In this document: piece by piece, positions 50,908 through 64,000 of the stretch
Layout of the letters: every line of letters starts with the position of its first letter
Position numbering within the stretch: position 1 is the first letter of the stretch
Assembly (NCBI GenBank): GCA_905331475.1
Contig: CAJNYU010003635.1
Span: forward strand, 62,001-126,000
Length of the DNA stretch: 64,000 nucleotides
Direction of reading: 5' to 3'
DNA from: Rotaria socialis
Lineage: Eukaryota; Rotifera; Eurotatoria; Philodinida; Philodinidae
Notes under the pieces: generated by a model
Seen by the model: the letters and a program-made list of their open reading frames with translations, nothing else
What the model was told of the DNA's origin: nothing
Database searches by the model: none
Program-made: the position numbers and the translations under genes

Positions 50908-51283
50908 CTGATTTGTTATTTACTGAAAATCAGCTTTTGCTGGTGAAATCAAAGTCTGCAAAAATTGTAATGAAACAAACAAATAAAAGCTTTTATTTTA
51001 ATACTTACTGTATTCATATTGTATTGAACTGATTGATCATTTTTTTTTCATAGAACTCGTTTCTGAAGAAAAAGATTTTTTATCTTATAAGCTAGTTTTT
51101 ATTAAGTTGAATAGTTTTTTTTGTTTATTTGTGTTTTTTTATTAATAGAAAAAACAACCTAGTACGTATGAAAGACGCAGAACAACAAAAACCAAAACAG
51201 TTCGTTTGCCTACACGAGAAATCAAACGGGAAAAGTCATTCAAAAAAACAACATAAACAACAAACTAACTAACTAATGCTTGA

Positions 51284-51714
51284 TTACTCCAATTTAGCAA
51301 GGATATCAGCTTCTTTGAAAAGGAAATATTCCTTGTCTTCTAATTCAACTTTAGTGCCACCATATTCTGGTAATAAGACTTTATCACCAACTTGAACACT
51401 GACTGGAACATGAGTACCATCCTAAAAATAGAAATCACATTCAAAATTTTCACGGCGAAAAGCAAAAAATAATATAGATCGTATACCTTTTGTTTAAGAC
51501 CTTTACCAACGGCAACAACAGTAGCATTAAGTACTTTGCCTAGTGCTTTTTCTGGAACATGAATTCCACCTTTGGTTACTTTTTCGGCAGCAAACCGTTG
51601 CACAAGTACCCGGTCGAATAATGGAATAATCGTTTTTAATACTTTAGCCTAATTTAATAAGAAAATAAACAAATTAGAACTTTCTTAAAACGTATTTCAT
51701 ATCATTCTTACCAT
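51284..51714 (-). CDS. HSPE1: mitochondrial 10 kDa chaperonin (HSP10)
   Basis: Three exons: 51714-51712 (just the ATG), 51648-51487 and 51421-51284, giving 100 residues against about 102 in vertebrates. Family features: PLFDRVLVQRF, KGGIHVPEKALGKVL (the mobile loop that contacts HSP60), VVAVGKG, VGDKVLLPEYGGTKV and a C-terminal KEADILAKLE. Works as the lid of the mitochondrial chaperonin encoded by HSPD1, which starts 293 bases away in the opposite direction. The start codon is alone in its exon; this is inferred because the following exon opens in frame with AKVLKTIIPLFDR and lacks its own ATG. Confidence 0.93.
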
Positions 51715-54438
<2,724 letters not shown>

Positions 54439-54815
54439 AGCAAGCAATGAATGTTCAAATAGCGATATAGGACCTTTTTGTTATAACTGTTTTTTCTTTG
54501 TTTTTTTTTTTATTTTTCTGTCGGCCGTTGTGCTTCTCTTAGGCAATGAAAAATAAAACCATGAATACTGATGACAGTGACTAAGGTAGAAAAACAAATA
54601 CATTAAAGGACATCGAGCTCTATACACAAAGTCGAAACTATGGCTTTCTATTCTTTTGGAACTTTTTCTTAATTAGTCTGGAAATAAAATTGGTGATCAC
54701 AAGGAAAAGTTGTAAATAGAAAGGAAGCCTATGACAAATTGATGAATTGAAACACGAAAAATATAGTTAGCAGTATAAAAACAAAGATCATAAGCACCCA
54801 AATAAGCTCATAAAA
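54439..54815. other. 3' UTR and spacer
   Basis: Contains the HSPD1 3' end with AATAAA at 54552 and poly-T runs. No further gene seen before the next ATG at 54816. Confidence 0.65.
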
Positions 54816-57326
54816 ATGCGTCGTCGTACTGCGAAGTGTCGCGTTGTTAGAGTAAAAAATCTTCAACGAAATCATCGACATCACAGAGTAAGTCGTTTCA
54901 ATGGACTGACTTTAGACTTTCCCCACCATGTAAAGAGCATATGTATATCGAAGATAGCGATAACAATAATATTCTAGTTTGTTAATTTTCATCGATAAAA
55001 ATTATTCGAACTTTAATGAATCGATATTCTCCGTTCAACAATGACTTCGTTACATTGAAACCATTCAGTAGAAACTTCGCTCTTTATATATTCACGCTAA
55101 GCTATTTATGGAATAGTTCATGAGGAAAAAATACAGCTTTGCCTTAGATTCATCACTTCGGAAGATTACACGCTAATGTTTCAGTCAATCTTCAATATAA
55201 GTGAAAAATTGAATTGTTATTCTTGCATCATTCAATTACGTAGGTACGACAACTATTAAGCATAAACGAAAAGTCACCGAATCCAACAAGAACTCCAGCA
55301 GTTTGGAATACAGCTTCTCTCGTAGAGGATGTCGATTCATTACCGGTAACACCTAATTTGTCGCTTGGAGCACGGAAGCACTTGCCAAGTAGAACATCAA
55401 TCATATGTGTTTCTCAAACGGAATGTCTGTCAACGAATACTGATACGATTGGTATCAATTTTCAAAATGAATCTTGGCAACATTCGAATTCGAACAGTAC
55501 ATATAATAGTGTGAGCAACTCAATGATCTCCTTCAATAGATTCGATCATGTAATTCTTAATTATTTTTTTGAATACAATTTGTTTTCTTTTTCTCTTTAG
55601 AATGTGCTTAACAATGCAAATCCTCTCAAGTATGCTCATTTGAAAAAGGTTCGATTCTAGTAAGCTCATTACCATATAATAAAGTTCGAATATTTTTAAG
55701 AGCATCTCATCCCGAAGTGATTTTGATTCTGTCAATTCAAAACAAAACCCAATAGAGACGAAAAATTCTCCAGATAACTTCTATAAAAGAACCAATGCTT
55801 TGTATGCATCAATAGCCTATCATAATCCTAATGATTCCACAATATATACCACCGATCGCGAGAAAGAAAAAAACAAAAGAAAACGACGTCGTCGCGGAGC
55901 GTGTTGGTTTTGTTGTTGTACACCATGTTGCTGTTTATTTACCGCCATACTCTTAAGTCTAGTTTTTGCCAGTGTAGCAGCATTGATTGTAATGCTCATT
56001 GTATCACAGACAAATCGTGCTATATCAACGAGTACGACAATTTGTTTTCTTGAAATTTTAACGTTCTTTTTCTTTTTGTCATGAACAGCAGCAACCACCT
56101 CGACAAGTAGCACTACGAGTACGTATGCAAATATTTCATAAAAACAAAATTTAATTTGCGCATAACTTTATCCTTTAGCTACAACAACAACAACATCAGC
56201 AACTACAACAACATCAACGACAACAACTTCCACAAGCACTACCACATCGTCCACAAGTTCAACATCAACATCAAGCAGTACCTCATCGTCTACAAGTTCA
56301 ACTTCGACAACAAGCAGCACGGCATCATCAACAAGTTCAACATCAACTACTGCTGCATCATCAACATCGAGTACAAGCGCAGTGACAACTAGCATAACAA
56401 CTACTTCCGTTACGAGTAAGTAGCTTTTTAAAAGTATATCTAATGTTGATCACCTTCTGATTCTGGTCAGTACTAATAGTATAGAATAAGTCTTTTAGAA
56501 TTGTTCTAAAACTATTCTCTCTCAATTTTTTCTTTAACGAACGTCAATTTATGTCATTGATTCTCTCGCAAAACAATGTAATATACAGACGATCTCTGAA
56601 GATACATAAAAGATGTTATTACTGATAGAAAAAACTCCCCTTCATGAAAATTATTAAAAATAAAAATCTAAATGAATATGAGATCTATGTGAAATTAAAC
56701 GTCTACATTACCATCTTTAGCCGTAACAACTACTTCAAGGGTAACAACTGCCAGTAAGTATTTATCATGTACCATTGACATTCTGTTTTACGTGGTTCTT
56801 TTGTATTGTTTAAGCAATTACTTCTAATATATGTACTTCGGGATGGAAAGGTGCTACTATACTTTACCATTGTGATAGTTGTCCTGATATAATGCCTTAT
56901 GCACAATATAAATATACTTATACGGCTATTTCGAATCGAACGCGTATAGCATTCGCATTTCGTGAGGATTCTGGATGCTTCGCACTTGATACTATGTCGG
57001 TAAAAAGTGTGTCGGCACCAAGTATTGAACTGATTGCAAACAATGGTTTTGAAACAGGTAACTTAGCATCGTGGACTTATTGTAATCCGAATGGTGCATC
57101 TAGTGCTGGTGCAGTGATGTCAAACGCAGATAATTTGCTATGTATAAGCGCTATTCTTCAAGCTCAATCAGGAAACTATTTTTATTACGATGGAGCAGTG
57201 ACGAATTGTGATTATTTATTTCAAACATTTGCAACAACTGTTGGTGAAACATATACTATTTCCTATTGGTTATTCAATGAAGGTACTTATTCAGCAAGCA
57301 GTGCTGATGTGATAATCAGTATCTAA
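54816..57326 (+). CDS. type II membrane protein with Ser/Thr stalk and C-terminal ectodomain
   Basis: Eight exons (54816-54887, 55244-55549, 55601-55648, 55701-56031, 56089-56118, 56179-56415, 56721-56753, 56815-57326) give 522 residues. An N-terminal basic, Ser-rich cytoplasmic part of about 220 residues ends in KRKRRRRGACWFCCCTPCCC, a basic and Cys-rich juxtamembrane stretch suited to palmitoylation. One hydrophobic segment follows (LFTAILLSLVFASVAALIV). Then comes a mucin-like Thr/Ser stalk of about 100 residues spread over four exons, and a C-terminal domain of about 165 residues with paired Cys and NNGFETGNLASWTYC, reminiscent of carbohydrate-binding/jelly-roll modules. All four introns of the stalk are phase 1 inside Thr codons. 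The architecture parallels the D8C gene at 4.8 kb. Function unknown, likely cell surface. The 54816 first exon is the least secure. Confidence 0.7.
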
Positions 57327-58853
57327 AAAAACTGAAAATATTTCTTTTTTTTTTGCTTTCGAATGAACACAGATTTATACAAGAAACAAAAACAATTTTC
57401 TGTTAAATATTTTTATTTTCAATAAAAAATTATCGTATTTTTTTTCTCATCCATAAGATAAAAATTACTCAGTTCAAACGGCATAATGCTCGAGATAAAA
57501 TTAATAAGGATGTTAGTTGCTTTCCAATCATAAGAAGCACTTGTTGCACTCAGATATATTTGAAACTATGTCGAAAGTAGCACTTTCTCTACATTAGTAT
57601 GAACTCAATCCATTCGCAATTGACATTCTGTACTATTCTGTGACATATATAAAAATTTCTTCAAATCAAGAAAAACAAACCGAAGAATTACTGTTTTTAT
57701 ATCTAAAAATTTAAAACAAGCCGTCATATACTTCCGCTATCGACAAGGTCACTAACTTTTTCTATCATACTGAACACTTCGATGAAGAAAGTGATAAGAT
57801 TAAAACCAATAAGAAGATAAAGAAATTATATGATATACAACAAAAATTTTTTGAATAGAAAAAGCAATATATAAATCAAGCACAAGTATATCGAACACTC
57901 TTTATAGAATTAATAAATATATTTATATCAATTATTTAATAAACATATCAGATATTTCTCATTTGTGAGCATCAATTGAACAACCTTATAAACAATCCTT
58001 ATTAAGCGAATGTTTCATATGAAAACAATAGAAAGAAAAATTAATAATATATCTATTTGTTTTTCTTTTATTTATAAAACTAAAAATAAATAGTATGAGA
58101 GATTCAACATGCCTCTTGACGATTATTAGCAAAATCAATCTGCAATTAGTGTATCATAAGTTATCAATACTGTATACATGACATACATATATATCTATGT
58201 AGACAAATGGTGCATATATGAGATCGATAACATCCGGAGCGAAAAGAAGATAGGAGACAGTTGCTCCACCTCGATATTAACTAGAAACAGATATGCATGA
58301 GGTGACAGCTCCTTTGACTCGTTAGACTTCTTGCAATTAATTGCAATCAGCGATAAACGCTTTAAAATCGTCAATTAGATTCTTTTGTTTTTCTCGTATG
58401 TCGGCATTCGAAATACGACGTTATTACATTATTGTTTTCCCAATGATTGAATTACAATAAAAATGTCGGCAATGGTTGATATTTCTTTTTTTTCTACTTT
58501 CATCTTGTAATTGAAAAACATAGATGAAATACATTGTTTGTATACAAATCTTGTCTAGGTTTTATCTTTCGTTTGATTGTCTCTATTGAAGAGTTTTACA
58601 ACCTCTTTCTCGCATCTTGAGAGAAGAAGAAAAAAAAAGAAAAGAAATCAATGCGAATGCGTAGACATAAGAATCTTATCTTATTTGTTCTATTGGCTTC
58701 TTCGATACGGAAATTCAATTATAATCATGAGAATAGGTTTAAGACGTTTGTAGTTGTCCGACATAGTCAAAAAAAACAATAATAATAATAAGAAAGAAAA
58801 GAAAAACCGATGATGATGATGATGATGAACATATATATAGAAAACAGATCATC

Positions 58854-59010
58854 TTACACACATAAAAAACATCTTTAACAAATGGCATCGGTCGCACGCG
58901 ACTTTCTTTTACATGTTCAATTATCTTTTTCTTTTGCATTGTCATATGGCGTTTTTCCAGTTGACTACTAATATAAGTATCTAGTGACTTTTTTTCTTTT
59001 TGTTTTAATC
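58854..59010 (-). other. possible coding exon of an unidentified minus-strand gene
   Basis: On the minus strand a good acceptor (TTTGTTTTACATAG) is followed by an open stretch of about 52 codons and then a GTAAGA donor. The predicted peptide is charged and helical (RLKQKEKKSLDTYISSQLE, then KIIEHVKESRVRPMPFVKDV). Codon use looks more like protein than random AT-rich sequence. A plausible 3' exon begins after a long pyrimidine tract near 58612 and stops quickly. No matching upstream exon in the right phase was found and no family is recognised. It may be a pseudogene fragment or an exon of an unmodelled gene. Confidence 0.3.
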
Positions 59011-60845
59011 GATCTATGTAAAACAAAGAAATAAGAGAAAAAGTGTTGTTATTTATTCATTTGAAAAAAAACACCTTTTGAATAAAAAAACAGGATATAC
59101 CTGGTGAGAATCAATTTCTTTAACTAAACGCCCTCCTACGTTTGTGTGACGGACATCCGGACTCTATTCAGCTTTTCTTTTCTCTTTCTTTTTTTTTGTA
59201 ATAATCCATCCATCCGTTATAGAAGAAGGAAATAAGTGACCATATTCATCACTTCATCTAAAAAAAGAAAGAGCAAACGCAAGATCCAATATAGATTGAT
59301 TTCTTTCTCTTTGTCAATCTAGAGCGAAGAGAGAGAGAGAGAGAGAAAGACTCCATTTTCCACTTCAAAACGATTCTATTTCTTGAGTGCTTGCTGCTTT
59401 TTTTCTCTTTCGCTTAGTCAAAACGATCGATATATGTGTGAACAGCACTACATTTCCGGCACAACTTTATTTAGCTACCTGTTCATGCGCTTATAGATAG
59501 ACAGATTGCATACAACGGATTAATATGATCAGCAATAACTAACTAGTCAACTAATCGAAAAAAACAGAAAGAAAAAAAAATGGCAAGAATGAGCTCGTCT
59601 CTTACGCACGAATGGCATAATTGAGTTTTTGATTTGTTCGATTGGATAATAATATAACACGAGATCATTTTATATGAATACTTCAACTGAATGGAACGAA
59701 GAAGAAGAATATAGAAAGTTATAAAATAAATACACCTGATATTAATCGATTGATTTCTATGAATAGAGCAATATATATATATATATAAGTATTTATATAA
59801 TGTATTTCGTCAAAAAGACTTATTGAATATTGTTTTTTATTGAAAAAGATTGAAATGATCTATTGAATTTGTTTTCAAAATACATTGACGAACAAATTCA
59901 TTCGATAATGTATTTGATTCATTGATATAACGATTATCTTGTATTATCCATTCAAAAAATATTGATTTGATACATTGTGCATTAGTTTGTTTTTTTCTCA
60001 TTTGAAAACTTATTTCAGAACAACAAATTACGCTTTTCTTTGTCCTTTCTGTTTATTTTATTTAAGAAACACATATATATATAAATGCATTTATTTTCAA
60101 AATAACAAAACTTGTTAACATCTTTGTTAATAGACTTCAAAACAAAGAAAAGTTACATGCTAAAGTTAAAGATGTATAAATATACAGTCGGCTCTCGTCT
60201 CCTTTGGTGTTTTGTCGACAACATCTGAGTGGCTTTGCATTGACATCCCAATATCAACATATATATATATATATATTTATTTATATATACATACAGACAT
60301 CGATAAGGTCACATTATCACCTCATCACCTGCATCTATTGAAGAAACAGCCTCAGGCTTGTTACAATACATACACACTTTATTTCTTTTATTTTTTTATT
60401 TGGGCGATATACTAATAAAAAAAAGCAAACTGTCTGTTTTTTTTTGTCGTTTTTCTTTTCCAATCTCGTACTATTACGATTTAATGGTATGGTAATGATG
60501 ATTATGATTGAGAAAACCGAAAGAAGATCTTTGCATCAATACTCAAAATATTTACTTAGCAGTTGTTCGTCTACAATAAGGGAAAGCGAGAAAGAAAAAA
60601 AAACGCAAGAATGACACAGTCTCTATCGTTTTTTTTATTGCACACTCGCGCTCGTTCCGATAACATTTTCTTCGATTGTTGATTGGTCCCGTTTGTGTGT
60701 GTGTATGTTCGCAGAAAGAATACTTTCACATGTCAATCTACACATACATACATGAGAGAGATGATGGGATTGGCCGTTACGATAATATTTTTTCTTTTTC
60801 TCTCTTTCTTTCATTGCCGATCGTAAATCGATCCTTCTCTGTGTT

Positions 60846-60847
<2 letters not shown>

Positions 60848-60876
<29 letters not shown>
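60848..60876. repeat. (TC)n microsatellite
   Basis: Nearly perfect TC run of 29 bases about 25 bases upstream of the short frame at 60901, in the presumed FoxD leader or promoter region. Confidence 0.9.
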
Positions 60877-60883
<7 letters not shown>

Positions 60884-60900
60884 GAGCGCGCTCTCTTGAA

Positions 60901-60981
60901 ATGACGACAACGAACGGAAATGAGCAGCAAACAGTCAACATTACCCCATCGGAAATAGCCAAGCAGATCAGTCGTCTGTGA
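60901..60981 (+). other. candidate upstream ORF in FoxD leader
   Basis: A 26-codon frame (MTTTNGNEQQTVNITPSEIA...) with its own stop. It is immediately followed by a GTGAGA donor (after 60983). A matching acceptor, CTTTTTATAG, ends at 61220, 35 bases before the FoxD start codon. The base composition is less AT-rich than its surroundings. If the splice is real, this is a translated upstream ORF in the 5' leader; it is not in frame with FoxD in either splicing version tried. Confidence 0.35.
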
Positions 60982-61085
60982 AGGTGAGAAAAAGAGAAAG
61001 AGAGAAGCAGAGAGAGAGAGAGAGAGAAAACTTTTCTCATAACAATCATAGAATAACACAAGACACTTTTAGGAAAAAGATCTAT

Positions 61086-61097
<12 letters not shown>

Positions 61098-61125
<28 letters not shown>
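61098..61125. repeat. (AT)n microsatellite
   Basis: Uninterrupted AT dinucleotide run of about 28 bases preceded by an ACAT run, inside the presumed FoxD leader intron. Confidence 0.9.
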
Positions 61126-61130
<5 letters not shown>

Positions 61131-61255
61131 CATTCGTCAGTTGTTTGCTTGCTTACGTATATAGTTTTCTTTTCTTTATCAATGCTCTTTTTCTTCTTGA
61201 ATTGTCAAAACTTTTTATAGCCAACATTCCTTCAAATAAAAAGATAATTTTACTC

Positions 61256-62250
61256 ATGACAAATAAAATTGAAACAACAACGACATCAATGGATGATGAA
61301 TTACTTGTTGACGTTGTAAGTCTTAATGGTAATAGTAGTTTATGTATTGATTCATCTCAACATACATCTTCATCATCGAATTCATCGTCACCAAATCATT
61401 CAATGGATTCAAGTCCACATTCACCAACATCATCATTATGTGGTGGCATGGAAGATGAACACACAAATTCCACGCAGAAATCTTCATCAACGAAACAACA
61501 TATTGTTAAACCACCTTATTCATATATAGCATTAATAACGATGGCTATATTACAATCTCCATCAAGACGTTTAACATTAAGTGGCATATGTGAATTTATT
61601 ATGAATCGTTTTCCATATTATAAAGAACGTTTTCCAGCTTGGCAAAATTCGATACGTCATAATTTAAGTTTAAATGATTGTTTTCTTAAAATTCCACGTT
61701 CACCAGGCAATCCAGGTAATATTGTTTAGTTTCACTAGAACGTTATTAAAACTAAAACGCTTTTTTTCTTTTTCTTAATTTAGGAAAAGGAAACTATTGG
61801 ACATTAGATCCCGCTAGTGAAAATATGTTTGATAATGGTTCATTTTTACGTCGTCGTAAACGTTTTAAACGTTTGAATCACCATCATCATCATTCAGCGT
61901 GTTTTCATCATGGGCCAGTAGGACCTAACGGAGGGCCATCCTTATATCCTTCAATGCCGTTTCCATTTGTTCCAACATCATCAACATTAAAACGATGTTT
62001 TCCATTATTACCTCCTCCAATGCCAATTCTTGCTCCCCCTCCGCCAGCAATGACAATGGTTCATCATAATCAAAAATCAAAAACTTCATTTACCATTGAT
62101 GATCTCATTGGTAATAATAAAACATCACCGCCGTCATTATCGTCATCATCGTCATCCTCATCCTCATCACCAACAACATCATCATCAACAACAACAGCCA
62201 ACGTTAATTCTGCATTAACGATAACTAATAGAGCAACATTTCGTGTATGA
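61256..62250 (+). CDS. FoxD-type forkhead transcription factor
   Basis: Two exons (61256-61715, 61784-62250) give 308 residues. An acidic/Ser-rich N-terminus is followed by a complete forkhead domain (about residues 84-180): [68 protein letters not shown] and the FoxD-typical [10 protein letters not shown] wing. The C-terminal part is Pro/His-rich with an engrailed-homology-1-like motif FTIDDLIG (residues 256-263), which in FoxD proteins recruits Groucho co-repressors. Serine and threonine runs end the protein. An intron interrupts the forkhead domain between PGNPG and KGNYW, whereas vertebrate FoxD genes are intronless. An upstream acceptor at 61220 implies a spliced 5' leader. FoxD is the best class; FoxE or FoxC are less similar in the wing. 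Confidence 0.9.
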
Positions 62251-62407
62251 TTTTTTTCTGTCTTTTCTTCTTCTTCTTCTTTTTTTTGTTTTTTGTTTTG
62301 TATCTATGTGCCACTTTATTCTATATTTGACTACTAGTCAGTGAGAGCATGTTTTGCCCGTTTGTTTTCTTTTTTTTTGTTTTTAATATATATATATATT
62401 CACGTAT

Positions 62408-62436
<29 letters not shown>
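62408..62436. repeat. (ATAC)n microsatellite
   Basis: About seven tandem copies of a 4-base ATAC/CATA unit grading into an AT run, downstream of the FoxD stop codon. Confidence 0.9.
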
Positions 62437-62439
<3 letters not shown>

Positions 62440-63265
62440 TATAATAATAACATTGTAACCAATGAAAAGAAACTTAATCTCAACAAGAAAAATGATCGGT
62501 CAGATGTAAACTGATAAGAAATATGTTCTTGTCTAGTTTTACAACTCTCTCTTTTTTTTTGCTGTCATGAAAGCAATAAATTAATGTGTAATGCGTATCA
62601 TTATTCTCGAGTAAATCAAATAGTCGATAGTTCTTGTGTTTACTTCTTGTAAACAGGAAAAAAAAGACAATTAATTCTCTTTTTTTTTGAGATTTGCTCA
62701 TCTGTACCATCATAAGTATAAAAATAGACTTCTTGTCACCAATCATTGTGTTGAAAGATTTTCATCTGTTTCTGATGATGATGATGATAATACCCTTGTA
62801 TATACATGCGAGTATCTGTTCGTTGTTAATCATATATATTAGACTGCTGCTTCTCTTTTATATATATATATGTTTTGATGAATCGCTTTCTCGTTTGTAC
62901 CAACACAAAAGTCAAAATAAACAAATGGATAAATATCAATTGTTGTTATTCCAATGAGATGCGTGTGTATATATGTATGTATTCTCTCTTCTGCACAATT
63001 ATCCACAATAAGGAGGAAACAACATGTCGTCAGTCGGATATCCGTCTGTTGTTGATGTAAGCGAGTATGAAAAGATTGAGAAAAGAGAAATAAAAGTGAC
63101 TGTTGTTAGGATAGTAAGTAATAACAATTAGCTTCATCCCCTCGACATAGATAGACAAGATATGAATGAAGACGATGTGCGAACGAACACAGCTGTGCGT
63201 ACGTTGGCTTGTGTGTATCTATTCGTTTTGCATCAGTACCATATACATACAAATAGAGAGCAGCA

Positions 63266-63295
63266 AGAGAGAGAGAGAAAGAGAGAGAGAGAGAG
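63266..63295. repeat. (GA)n microsatellite
   Basis: GA-rich run of about 30 bases with a single interruption, in non-coding sequence. Confidence 0.85.
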
Positions 63296-64000
63296 CCTGA
63301 GACACAATGCCGAAATCTTATTATTTATAATCAATTTTCTGTTTCTTTTTGAAGTTGGCTTATCTTTTTATTGCATGAAAGTTTATTTATTTTTATAATA
63401 AAAGTAACTATAGTGATAATTTCGTTCAGATAAAAATTTTCCGATGGGTAGAAAAAATTTGTAATCTATTGTTTTATGATAATCTTTTCGAATGGGTAAG
63501 ATGATCGAAGAATTTTTTTCAAAACAGCGTTGGATATAATTTTAATCAGAGAAAATTTGCTCTTTTTTTTTTGAATTTCATAGATTGAAAGCGACAAGCA
63601 ATAATCTTTCTAGTAATCATTGATTTATTGACAGAAGTTTTATATAGATCTTATAGCAAAGTGCAGTTATAAATACTTGCAATAACCAATGGCTACACTA
63701 GGTGTTTAGATATATATATATATATATTGTTAACCTTTCTCGCTTGGAATGCTTTAATTTTATTTCGAATATGTCGATAATACCTGATCGTTATTATTCT
63801 AGAATGAGCATTTTTATTGTTAAGTATAAGACTTTGAAATACTGCTTGTAACATAGTTTCATTCTTGTTCTTTTTTTTTGTCTATAAGATAAGCGGAACT
63901 AAAAGAGTACTTCATTTTTCTAAGGGTAACCATCAAATAAGTATTGTAGTTCTTTTGTTTTATGATTAGATTGACTAAATCATAGATTGCAAGCAATTAT

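Larger units (their letters stand above)
57327..61255. other. long non-coding tract upstream of FoxD
   Basis: Almost 4 kb, AT-rich, with microsatellites (GAT near 58813, GA near 59328, AT near 60258, TC at 60848, AT at 61098). Likely carries FoxD regulatory sequence and 5' UTR exon(s). One minus-strand candidate exon (58854-59010) and a short upstream frame (60901-60981) are listed separately. Nothing else was recognised. Confidence 0.55.
62251..64000. other. non-coding tail with many microsatellites
   Basis: FoxD 3' region and beyond. Contains poly-T stretches, AT runs near 62387, 62861 and 63711, an ATAC tetranucleotide run at 62408 and a GA run at 63266. No coding exon is called; a weak ATG-plus-donor site near 63023 is discussed among the rejected items. 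Confidence 0.6.

Noticed and set aside
51677..51684. GAACTTTC as a heat-shock element near HSPE1/HSPD1
   Set aside because: Only two inverted GAA units are present; a functional element normally needs three or more, and it lies inside HSPE1 intron 1.
55641..55660. GGTTCGATTC resembling a tRNA T-loop
   Set aside because: No acceptor stem, D-arm or anticodon arm at the right spacing; it is the donor end of an exon in the membrane-protein gene.
56168..56395. Antisense Val/Asp-rich frame over the Ser/Thr stalk
   Set aside because: Complement of ACA/TCA-type repeats; no independent evidence of coding.
63023..63056. ATG followed by ten codons and a GTAAGC donor as the first exon of a gene leaving the window
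   Set aside because: Short, no downstream exon visible, surrounded by microsatellites; insufficient support.

Overview
The window is nuclear DNA from a small-genome invertebrate. It is AT-rich, with short introns (mostly 50-90 bp, GT-AG), closely packed genes and many CAA/CAT-rich low-complexity coding stretches. The gene set is animal: reelin, FoxD, UNC93A, HSP10/HSP60, CSPP1, mitochondrial DHODH. The style (tiny introns, lineage-type membrane proteins with Ser/Thr stalks, a possible horizontally acquired dehydrogenase, frequent 3' splice-like sites just before start codons) fits a bdelloid rotifer best. That placement is inference; no rDNA, telomere or spliced-leader RNA gene was seen to fix it.

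Layout. 0.9-4.2 kb (+): a conserved protein with a MULE-transposase-like core. 4.8-6.1 kb (-): a single-pass membrane protein with a uromodulin-type D8C domain. 8.0-8.2 kb: a 180-bp terminal-inverted-repeat element filled with 10-bp repeats. 8.5-26.9 kb (-): a reelin gene with eight EGF-like modules; its 4.6-kb intron contains a complete CSPP1-like gene on the other strand (9.7-13.3 kb). 28.7 kb (+): intronless histamine-N-methyltransferase-like gene. 32.4 kb (+): short-chain dehydrogenase. 33.7-34.7 kb (-): SARNP-like protein made of ERFG repeats without a SAP domain. 35.8-38.7 kb (+): tight cluster RPP14 - GDPGP1 - MRRF. 40.3-42.2 kb (+): UNC93A-like transporter. 42.4-48.6 kb (-): DHODH, with a PTB-like gene nested antisense in its 4.1-kb intron. 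48.8-50.9 kb (-): C2H2 zinc-finger gene. 51.3-54.4 kb: HSPE1 and HSPD1 head to head. 54.8-57.3 kb (+): Ser/Thr-stalk membrane protein. 57.3-61.2 kb: long non-coding tract with one unexplained candidate exon. 61.3-62.3 kb (+): FoxD-type forkhead gene. The rest is non-coding and rich in microsatellites.

How the parts relate. HSPE1 and HSPD1 encode the two halves of the mitochondrial chaperonin and probably share a promoter. MRRF (mitochondrial translation) and DHODH (pyrimidine synthesis at the inner membrane) add a mitochondrial flavour, but no pathway unites the window. The most notable architecture is gene-in-intron nesting (twice), very small first coding exons (four genes), and polypyrimidine-AG sites shortly upstream of at least ten start codons, which would fit trans-splicing. 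Exon boundaries were read by eye from splice consensus and frame. For most genes the summed coding length came out divisible by three, which supports the models. The reelin model is less exact in its middle part.
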